Origin: Owenia fusiformis
Lineage: Eukaryota > Annelida > Polychaeta > Sabellida > Oweniidae
Reading direction: 5' to 3'
NCBI GenBank assembly: GCA_903813345.2
Contig: CAIIXF020000001.1
Coordinates: forward strand, 2,790,001 to 2,854,000
Length of the DNA stretch: 64,000 bases
The notes under the pieces are model-generated. The model saw nothing but the letters and a program-made list of their open reading frames with translations, had not been told where the DNA came from and did no database searches. A program made the translations under genes and the position numbers. Of the stretch, positions 40,601 through 52,600 are shown one piece after another; within the stretch, counting starts at the first letter, position 1; each line of letters starts with the position of its first letter.

Positions 40601-43600
40601 TCTTCAACAACAGACCCAACTTCTATGGGACTCTTACTTTGCTTCCATTGACAGCATTGTCGACACAACTTTGGAGGTAAGATACCATGAGATCCTTAGT
40701 CTCAGACAACTAGGATGATATATTTATCTTCCCTCTAAAATTAAGCTAGGAGTAGTAATAGGAGAATTAAATACAATCTGGATCTTCTGAGAGGGATATT
40801 AACTCTTAATAAAGGATGAAGATCCTACATTGTTTTATTTTCCTGACACTAAATAGGTGACACTTGAATAAATGAACAAATACAATATACATAGTATACT
40901 CTCATCTTACATAAAATCATTTTAATGAGTTGATCTTTCAATGACCCAAGATTACTACTTTTTGAGTTGAATTTGAGGTTAATAAAACAATGAATTATTT
41001 CCCAGTAAGTTAAGAATAAACATGAGTTTACAAATCGAAATTCGCTGATATTGTCCAAGGAAAGACAATGCCATGCACCCTATTATTTTTGTTTTCAAAC
41101 CTGGTATCATTATGGCCCAGCACACAATATGATGGCATTTGTGAGTGACTATGATCTCCATATACATTCCTGGTCCCAAATGTTTATTCATTCATATTTC
41201 AAGAAATCAAGTAGGTGCTGAATAAGCGCCAAATTACATTGTCTCACAGTGTCAATAGTTTAAATCTTTGTTTATAAATATATCTGGAGTTTATTTAATG
41301 ACAATTTATTACAACACATTAAGTTCTAAAAGAGGTGTATATTTGTAGTCAGTCTAATTGGCTCTAATCCTTTATTTAAGGAGTTATACAGGTAACAACC
41401 AAAACCAGTAAAAGTAAACATTGACACAAGTCGTGTTTTATGATAGGTGAAGAGTCTAAAGGTTGGCTCACCCTTTAAAGGAATGTTATTCTCCAGATTG
41501 TCTGTAGATAGCAATGTGCAGTTAGCTGTATAATATACAAAGAATTGTATCCCTTTAAAGAGCCACTTAAGCAAAAAATGTAGGCAGTCAGTGTGTTTGT
41601 TTGCTTTATGTGAGTGTATCCAACTTCTGTAATTATTCACTTTGTCAGTTTATATTCTCATATTATAGATATATATTGACTTATTGGGTCGTGCCAACTT
41701 ATTTGTAAGTAAGAAAATTATTTGCGCACTTTGGGGAAATGTCATTTTCTCATACGCATAATAACAGAAGAATCAATCTTAGATATTTCTGAGATAAAAC
41801 ATTGTTTTTAATGTTAATGTCAAACTAAGATGTCGAAATGACAAATGTTTTTTGGATCCTGTTTTCTATATGCTCTATGTCCCCTTGGGGTTTGAATTTG
41901 GGTTTTTGTTGACTGTGCTGAGTTGTGAACAAGTTGTTGAGTTGTGAACATGTAATGTTATGAATACATACACTCCCCTCCATAAGTCTGGCAACTGAAA
42001 GTCCCCCTATTAATCACTCTTCAAAACCTATTTATGTTTTAAGACTGTGATTTAAAAAGAATCATCAGATTTACCATAATTATGAATATCCAAATAATTG
42101 CAATTAATGAGCAAAATTAAGATTCAAACATTGCCAGGCTTTTATATGCAATCCAATGAAAACCTCTGGTTGCCAAACTTATGGAGGGGAGTGTACATAC
42201 TTGGCCATTTGGATGCACAGACCATATTTCCTTATATTATGTAATTATGATGTGTATCTAAGATACTACTGTGCTTTATAAATGGATATTGGGAACTACT
42301 TACTCAATATATATTTTTGAATATGATATTTGATGTCCCTACAGGGTGTCCAATAACTTGAGAAAACACTGTTCATAATACAGAATATTCACTAAGTTTA
42401 TATTACAATGATTTATTGATGATTTGTTTTTTCAGATACTGAAAGATCGTGTCATGCTCCACCGTCGATCCAGCCTCGTTTGGAATAGTGTACCAGGTGG
42501 ACTGTCTTCCGTGCCAGACTATTCTGACAATATACAGAGTCTGCCTTTTTATTACCACTATCTGGGCCGGGAACCTGGATTGAAGTTTACTGCTGTAGTA
42601 TATGCTACAAATTGTATTTTGCTCACTAGTTCACCTTTGTATAAACTACTAAAAAATATAGGCAAATCACAGTCATTAGATAGGGTGAGTGGGTGCTAAG
42701 AGACTGATGGTGTTCAAATGTTAACAATTTGAGAAAAAAATTTGTTATGGTAACCTCCCTATTCCTTCCATAATTTGAAACTAGATTTACTATTCACATT
42801 CTAGCATCGAAAATTAATATTTTGCGCTATCCGAATTGCCATTTCCCTCTCCTATACATTGGAATTAATTTCAATCTTCCATATTGGTGGGCATATGAAC
42901 ACCATCGCCAACTGGTCAACAGAGTTTGATTCAGAATGTCTGATAAAAGTAACTCAACAGTACATGTTGATCACAACTCTAGAATGATGATAATATACTA
43001 TTGTATACATATCCACTGTAAGAGCCTGTTTCTCAACTATATTGCAGCTCTCAATTTGTCAAATTCAATATCAGCCATTGGTTCATGAATTTGTGATAGG
43101 CAATTAAATTTGAATCCGCCTTATCTGTATGTTTCACCAGATGTTTGAAAATAAATAAATGAAATGAAATGAAAATGAATTTCACGCATGGTTCTCCAAA
43201 ATATAGTGCTTTCTTAATCAAGGGGAGGTATTAAATAATGAAGATCTATTAGACCATGATTGTTTATTAAACTTTTCTGTGGTCTGTTTCAGATAATTAT
43301 TATATGGCACTGCGATACCCCTCCACCCCCTTGGAATCGCTGGCCATTGGAGTCCAGTACGCCAATACATATTGTACAGAGTCATAAGTCATATGTACGG
43401 GTGAGTACACATTGTAAATATATTGATATGAACAAAGTGTATAATATACTTTATACCACTCTAAGTCCAATTACAGTTGTATAACATGGGTCTATAACAA
43501 CGATATACAGTGGAGAGTGGTATATCGTCATCGTATACAACTCCTCCGTATACACTCCAGCGTATACCACTGTAGAAGTGCATTCTGGGAACTAATGAAT

Positions 43601-46600
43601 AAAAAAAATCATGAAAATTTTCATGATTTCCTAGAATCAAGTGACGTCATAAATGGTGCCGGCATGATTTGCTAGAATCAAGCCACGTCATAAATGGTTC
43701 GAGATCAACATCAGCATTATTGAGTTGGCTATGGGATATTTTTATGGTTTTTATTGTCGATTGTGTTCGAATCAACTGTACATTGAACTTAGAGTGGCAT
43801 AATAAGATTATATAATGGTTCATTCTGTATATCGTGCATTTTATACTCTTGTGAGAATATACTATATTCACTCGTTCGCTACGCTCACTTGTGAATATAT
43901 AACATACTCACTCGAGTATAAACACGATATACAGAAAGAACCATTATATAACCTCATAGTATATAAGAGATGGTATATAGTGTACAATGTAAGATATGTC
44001 AAAATATGCTCTATGTGCTCTATTCAATAATAGTTCTTTATTCCATAATTATTGGATATACCAATAATATTAACATTAATATAGTATTTGAAGACCAATC
44101 CCTCCTCTGCATAATCCTGGGATGGTATATTTTATATTCATCAGTTACAATATGTTTGTCATATTAATATCTACAGTAAAACCTCTATATCAGAACACCT
44201 GTCTAATTTGAACACCCTTAAACACTTTTTCTCAGTCCCTAATTTATTATTTCCCATTGACTCACATGTTAAAAATTTGCGATATGAACACCTGCTAATC
44301 TGAACACTTTTGGCCAGTCCGATTGGTGTTCATATTAGACAGGTTTTACTGTATTTTATATCTGCACTCTGCAGTAATACTTTAATGATGAACTATAATA
44401 CTTGAAGTCTGTGGGAACATACAATAAGTACTGTATTTGATAGTTCTCGGGGTAATTGATTAAACGCCTACTAAGTCTCATCTATAAACATTTATCCTAA
44501 TACGGCAGCACTGCCTGATAAGCTAGCTATGTAAATTATTACTAGTTGTTAGGTGCATTTTTGTTTTCTCCATTACATCTTATATATTCTACACGTATCC
44601 TGCTTTTTCACAATGTTTCTAAAAAATATTTGAATAGAATAGTTGAAATTCCGACATTGAATTGTAATTGAGGGGGTTAATTACATATGCCAACTATATG
44701 AATTCCCTCTCTTCTCACAATACGTTGTTTTACACAAGACACAAAAGCGCCATGATGTTTTATGTCTCGGCAGACAGCAACACGGTGAGGTGGGATGGGA
44801 GATTAATGTTATTATGATTCAACAGATAACAGTTTACAAACAAACCCAAAGTGTTGCTGTGCTAAACTTAGACCTGGTTTGTATTTTGGGAATTATAACT
44901 AAACTTATAGTGTTATATCATTCAAGGGATGTTGCCAAATTACCAAAATATACATTTACATAAAAACTTCATTATCAGAAATTAATAGGGTCGTTTGAAC
45001 CATTACTGCAACGTGGATATTGATTTTGGTCACAATGAAATCTTCTTTAGCTTTGTGTGTCTCTGCAGTCATTTGTTTCAATAATTAACTTTTACGACAC
45101 AATCGACACATTTTGGATAATTGTATATGTTCCCTTGTGCTATCGTTGTAAATAGGCAGGCAATGGTTTGAAATAGATAGGATGTTCAGGTGTACCTGAC
45201 TGGTGCACTGTATCTATGCTACACCTGGTATAACAGTGGGTTGATATAGCTACCTACTAACAGGTCCCTAAAATCAGAGCATCTAGCTTGTTATAATGCT
45301 ATAATATAGAACATTCAGGGGGGATACAAAACCTCAGGATTTCTCTGCAGCACTTCATCTCTGTGTATACATTGTGATAGTCATCACATCTTTCTGTTTC
45401 AAACTATCAAACATCTTGATAAAAGCCTGTGATCTTTTACTATGCTTTGATACATTTAAGGCAAAGTTTAGAGAACATGATGAGTGAGTGTCTGCAGCAG
45501 GTATTACCATGGAGATCATATAACAAAGAGGGGTGTAGATATACTTTTAATTAGCTGAGAGGTGTGGAACTGAATCCATGAGGTTAAAGGGGAATAATCT
45601 TGTATCACCATCAGATCAGTCATGTTCAGATTGCAATATTTCTCAAGTTGACAACATGTTTGTCTCAGATGATCACATGGTGGTTAGGCTATACCTTGAT
45701 TAAATCTAGGAGTTGTATGGGAAACCTCACCTGCTCCCCTCTTATGCCTTCCTACTCTGGGAGGTGTCCGTCATTTCAGAAAAATATTGGTATGACTACA
45801 GTAAAACCTGTATATTCAAACACCTGTCTTATCTGAACACCTCTCAATGTGAACACTTTTTATTATCCCATCGAACGAAGTTCGGAGGGATATAGGGAAC
45901 GCCTCCGTCCGTCCGTACGTACGTACGTCCGTCCGTCCGTCTGTCCGTCCGTCCGTCCGTCCGGGCAATAACTCAAATACCGTTGGCCCGATTTTGTTCA
46001 TATTTCGTACACATATACCCTATGGGGGTAGAAGTTCTGCTCGAAAGCCGATTTTCAAAATGGCCGCTCATTTCAAAATGGCGGCCATTTTAGTGACGAT
46101 TTTACAGTAATTTAGGTGCAATATGTAAAACTGTAATAGCAATATGTTTTAAATGTAAAAAAATTATAAAGGACATTAATAATGCTACAAATGTAGATAT
46201 TAAAAAGCACATGGCAGCCATCTTGAAAAATGGCGGCCTTTACTCGTCATTTTACGATTTTTGCTGTAACTCAAAAAATAGTGGAGCGATTTTGTTCATA
46301 TTTGGTGTGTGAATACTATAAGCATTGCACACTGTCTAAAGACACTTTTGGTAGAAGGTGGCCATTTTGAAAAATGGCCACCATTTTAACGTATTTTACT
46401 ATAACTCGAAAAGTAGTGGAGCGATTTTGTTCATATTTGGTATGTGAATACTATAAGCATGGCACACTGTCCTATGACACTTTTGGTAGAAGGCGGCCAT
46501 TTTGAAAACAATTTTGAAAAATGGCCGCCATTTTAATGTATTTTACATAACTCGAAAAGTAGTTGAGCGATTTTGTTCGTATTTGGTATGTGAATACTAT

Positions 46601-49600
46601 AAGCATGGCACACTGTCCTATGACACTTTTGGTAGAAGGTGGCCATTTTGAAAACAATTTTGAAAAATGGCCGCCATTTTAACGTATTTTACTAATACTC
46701 GAAAAGTAGTGGAGCGATTTTGTTCATATTTGGTATGTGAATACTATAAGCATGGAACACCGTCTATTTCTAATGACGCTTTTGGTAGAAGGTGGCCATT
46801 TTGAAAAATGGCTATTCTACTATAACTCGAAAAGTAGTGGAGTGATTTTGTTCATATTTGATATGTGAATACTTTAAGCATGGCACATTGTCTAATAAAA
46901 CTTTGAGGAGTAGTCGGCCATTTTGAAAAATGGCCACCATTTTTATGTGTGTTATTTTACAAGTACGTGTGCAATTTTTCAAAATATTTTAGAGGTGGCT
47001 ACTTAAAAGCATATTATTTCTTCTGATGACAACTTGGCTAGTGAGCAACCATTTTGAAAATGGTGGCTTTTCTGGTGTGTTGTTTTATGATATTTGCACT
47101 TCGTTTGTAAAAATGCCAGCCATTTCTGTTCGATGGGATTCGCTACGCTTTGGCATTGCCGTTGTTCTTGTTGGTCCCTGATCTCCCATTGACTAATATA
47201 TTGAGAAAACTATGTGAATACTTGCTAATCTGAACACTTCAGATTCATCCTTAGTAGGTATGCAAGGGTAATAAGGACTTCAACAACCTTAGAATGGTCC
47301 ATCCCTGAGTGAGCCCCAGAATGGCCCATCCCTTAGTGAACCCCAGAATGGTCCATCCCTTAGTGATGTTGCCAGCCCCAAAGGATAACAAAGCCTAGAT
47401 TAACACTTCTAAAACTAAACCACCCAAAGTTTACATAACATAAAATAATAACATTGTCTGCAATTGTCATTAAAGAAGAAAAAGACAAAACACATAGGAA
47501 ATAAAATTACAAGTATACACTCTAAAACAATGTGCAATTAGAGGTTATCATACTTATCATAATAATGTCAGTTTGACAATTTATATTGATTGATATCATA
47601 CGGTTGTGTCTGATGTTATGTTTTCTTTTGATGCAGTTCAGTTTCACAGGGGATTCTGTTATTAATACGCACTTATTTGTACAAGAAAAAATGTTGCTCT
47701 GACATTCCATGAAGGAACACACACAGTGACTCTATTCTCTTCAAGGTCAAATTGCCCTTCTCTTGAGACTAAATATTACCCTTGTATCTCAAAAAACATC
47801 ATACTTAAAGTTGTTTGTACTTAATTAAACGTTAATTCCAAAAGATCTTTGCCCTAGAAGGATGTACTTATGTGATATCTTATTCTAGTGTTTTCAAGCT
47901 CTTGTGTCTGTCTGAAACCAGGTAAAACAGTCTGAACCTCAGGTGACCTGAGAATCAGAGAAGCCACTTTATTTTTGAAGTCAAGTTGATTTTGAATTGA
48001 TTTGCAAGAACTCGTACATCAGCATTATTGTGGTAAGACACCCAGGCACCCCTAGTTCTCCGTGACTTCTGGTCCCAAAGCGATTTCAATCATCGGTGTA
48101 ACTTTTTTATCTTGTAATACTGTTGTATTGTGTTTATAATTGAAATGTAATATCCAGTTAAACTTACATTGGGCTTGGGACACTGTATTTGCTGTAATTG
48201 GAGGTGCCAAATATCCTGCCAAATATAGATGGCGTACTATGACGGTTTGGAGCCTTGGACATTTAGAACTAGAAATGCTCATTTTGAAGACTCTGGTTGA
48301 TATTTCTGAGATGGCACATTCACTGCTTTTTCTGTAATTTTCCATAGATTTCTTTAAAAAGATATTAAAGAAGGAGGTTTTGATTATTACTAAACATATC
48401 TCCCTGGTGATGGCGCTGTGCATATTGGTATCATTGAATGTTTCAGCATGTGTATTGGTAGAGTTGTTTCAAGATGTATTAAATCCATCTAAATTAGCTC
48501 TCATTTACTCAATCTTCATAGAATATCTTAAAGCATGTTGGTGACAAGCTTTTTGGCAGATAAGTTTTGGATGTAGGATGTGGTAGCCAGTGTTATTTCA
48601 GTCTTTGTGGAAATTCTTATTTCTGTAATTTGATGCCTCGCAGAATTTGCGATCAGTTGAACTTTGTGGTGATCTGTTGAAAGATACCTCATGTGGTTCC
48701 CATACTCACAGGGAGTAAAGAAAACATCACATCCAGTAAATATTACGTGATATCATTAAATAGAAATTGGCATTATCTGGAATTCTTGCAACTCATTCAG
48801 TTCATTTATAAAAAAGTTAGAAAGGTCATGAGAGAGTGGCTGTGGCATCCACTGTTTAGACTATCATTTGTCTTCTTCTATAGGCTGCTGGGAATCATTT
48901 CACGATTGTTATTTTTCTCATCACATGACTGTTCAGTAACGGGAAAGCACCGATGCCTCGCAACCAAAGATGTCCTAGCAAAATTCAGATTCTTATTAGT
49001 TAGGTTAGGGCTTATTAGGGTTTTCTTCGGCCATCTTCGTTTTCAGTCACCCATTCAGTAACATTCCAAATAAGATTCAAAATTCTAAATGATCGTATAG
49101 ATTTAATAAATTCATTTCGTTTTTATTATTTCCAACTATAATACCTTCTATTGACCCTTAATCATGTCAGCCTCTTTGACATATGGGTGACAAGAGGTTT
49201 TTACATGTGTATGGCTGTAGTACCTTCAATTGTACAATCTGATTTGTTAAGTGATCCATCTCGCATGAATTGATTACATGCTGATTGGCAATACGTGGAA
49301 TGGCTTTCCTACTTTGACTATCAATCCATTGCACAATTAGAGTGGAAATTAGCATCAAATCTAGCTGATCAGTAGTAATTCTCTCTCTGAATGACATCTA
49401 AATGCGTTAGACTTGATGAATGGGGTAGACGTATATTTTAAGTTCCAGTAATTACAGGGCATAAAGAAAACAGATATTCATTTAACATGATGTTAGATTA
49501 ACATTTAAAGGCCATTTGTGCCAAGGTATTGGATTTACAAGTTGAAATTAGATTTTTCCGTTTCATTGTGACTCTGAAAGTGTCCAATTGGAGTTTCACC

Positions 49601-52600
49601 TGATTTCAATAGAATTACACAGTTCCTTGAATTTTTATTTTCATTTAGTAGGATATTGTACATTTTAAAGAAAGATTATTGTTCATGGAATTTCTTGATA
49701 TTTTATCAGTTTGATTCAAGATAGATGGAAATGATTTTCTTCCTCCTCCTTAGGTCAAGCCGACTTGTGGTTATCTCTAACACATACCTTAGATCATGTT
49801 CTAACAGCCTCAGCATCATTTAAGGACCATTTACACATGTTCATAGGCAAACATAGCTCAAGTCTGTGTTATATTGGACCACAAAGAATAAGCTGTACTG
49901 CTTCAACTTCCTGTCAAAAGGTGACGAAAAGTTAATCTTTGCCTAGTATGATATGTTATTTAACAGATCTTTATATATTCCTTGTTGTTTTGGTTAGTTG
50001 TTTAAACTTGGAATAAACACTTATTTTCAACAAGTTTGCACAAGAATTTAAAAGACAAACATTATGTCTAATCTTTGAAACCTCAAGTTACTCATATCAT
50101 CAGTTATATTAATTAAGGAGGAGATTAAACATGAATGAGTTTTCACTTTGCATCAGAAAATACTTGATATTTGTGAAATATAACAAGTAGTCGTCTATAG
50201 ACCAATGAGAACATGTAGCCATCTATAGGCCATTCAGGTAATAAGTAGTCATTTATGGACCAATCAGATAGCAAGTTACTTACTATCTTTGGCCAAATTA
50301 GATAACATGTGACCACCTATAGACCAATCAAATTAAAGGGACACATTTATTATACGCATCAATGAAAAAATAATATTTAAAGTTGTTGTTAAACTTTTCT
50401 GATAGCAATTGCAATATCATATATAGATACTAGAAAAAACTTCTTTTTATCTTAACAACTATGATATTAGATGATCTTAGCTACCCAATCTTACACTTTA
50501 TACCAATGAATTACTTAATCCTAAATTAGCATGTACATAATATCCATAATATGCAATTTTCCACTTTAACTGCCTACAATTAGGTAACAAATTACTGATT
50601 CAAAAGTCAATATCAATCAAATACAGGATATTACTTTTTGCAACTACATGTACGTTAATCCAGTTCTGGTTGATGGTATCAACTATAATAGCTAACTACC
50701 CTTTGGTGAAAATAGCATGATTTTGTTTCACATGCATCCAGTTCAGAGCCAAAGTAGAGGGGTGATATTTTTGAAAAGCTTTAAGAGAATTACAAGACAA
50801 TATGGAAAATATATCTAGGTTAAGATGACACGAGCACAATTTGACTGTATTTGTTGACCATTTGTTGTCAACATTTAAAAGTGTTTAGTGATGCCATGAT
50901 CTTATTTGGCATTACACTAAACTAAGGTCAAAGTGTGCTTTTTACGACAAATATATGCAATTTTTTTGTTGCGTTGACGTCGTTGTGTACTAAGTTAAGG
51001 TTCAAAGCGCTCATCTCTTTGGCGTTATTCATATTCACAATAGTGGATGTGAACTGAATGTCATGTATATACCAGTTTCGTTTTATTATTTAGAAAATCA
51101 GTGCCAATTTTATTTTAAGATAGTACTTATTGTATGTTTCAGACAATCACTGCCAAATTTATTTTACTGTAGTTCTAGGTTTCAGATAATAAGTATCATA
51201 CAAATTGTATAATAGTACTTATTGAATATTTCAGACAATTTGTATAATAGTATTATTGAATATTTCATACAATTTGTATAATAGTACTTATTGAATATTT
51301 CATACAATTGCATAATAGTGCTTATCACATGTTTCAGACAATCAGTGCCAGATCTATTGTATGATAGTACTTATTGTATATTTCAGACATCAGTGCCAGA
51401 TCTATTGTAAAATAGTACTTATTGTATGTTTCAGACAATCAGTGCCAGAGCTATTGTATGATAGTACTTATTGTATGTTTCAGATAATCAGTGCCAGATC
51501 TATTGTATGATAGTACTTATTGTATGTTTCAGACAATCAGTGCCAGATCTATTGTATGATAGTAGTTATTGTATGTTTCAGACAATCAGTGCCAGATCTA
51601 TTGTATAATAGTACTTATTGTATGTTTCAGACAATCAGTGCCAGATCTATTGTATAATAGTACTTATTGTATGTTTCAGACAATCAGTTGTATGATAGTA
51701 CTTATTGTATGTTTCAGACAATCAGTGCCAGGTTTATTCCCTACAAAGACATCCAGACAGAAGCAGTGCTGAGCCTGGATGAAGATGCCTTATTGACCAC
51801 AGATGAGGTAGGTGTCTTTACAGTAATACATGTGGCTAATATTCAAATGATTTTTATCAACCAAGTGTTGTATTGTTGTTAGCGCTGGTGGGTGTCATCA
51901 AAATTTCATGAAAAAACGCTTTAACTTCTGGTTTTGTTTTGGGCATGCTTTGTAAATAACTTAGTGACCATTTTGAGTTTTTGGATAAAAAGTGTGATAT
52001 TTATCATTATGTGCCTTGTTTTAATCATAATTTATTTAGCCCAGAAGGAACAGACTGCACGATTACATTTTGCCATACATGTCCTGGACTTTTAGATATA
52101 AAATTATAAGTTAGATCTCTTTAACGTGCTCATCATCTCATTACATCATGTCATTACATTATTGCTATGTTCCAGGTGGATTTTGCATTCTCTGTGTGGC
52201 GGGAGTTCCCAGAAAGGATTGTGGGATACCCGGGTCGCAACCACTACTGGAGTGATGCTCATGAGAGGTGGGCATACACATCAAAGTGGACCAATGATTA
52301 CTCCATGGTTCTCACAAGTGCTGCTTTTATACACAGGTTTGTAGAAACCCAAAGATATATACAGGGTGACACAAGAACAATGGAATCATCATGAATTTTA
52401 TTGTATAGAGTGTCACTGAATGATACAATCAGATTTTAAGAAATTATGTTTAATTTACATGTTAGGACTAACCTACACATGATAATTTAAGAAGATTCAG
52501 TCATAATTGAGAACGTTAAAAGTGTTGCATTTTTTGTGTCACCCTGTATTACAGTTTTATTAGGAGTATTATTCTCTTTTTAATTCATAATCCAAGAGCA

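Noticed and set aside
45816-46001. Minus-strand ORF with [11 protein letters not shown] repeats
   Set aside because: It is a translation of the CCGT simple repeat at the head of a mobile element.
48052-48423. 123-codon ORF (-) in EXT1 intron 6
   Set aside because: No motif or supporting splice signal.
48693-49061. 122-codon ORF (+) in EXT1 intron 6
   Set aside because: No recognisable domain, no repeat-derived homology seen, and composition typical of chance ORFs; length alone is not enough in a 64-kb window.
51569-51882. ORFs reading MYVSDNQ... repeats
   Set aside because: They are off-frame readings of the splice-acceptor array and the start of EXT1 exon 7, not a separate gene.
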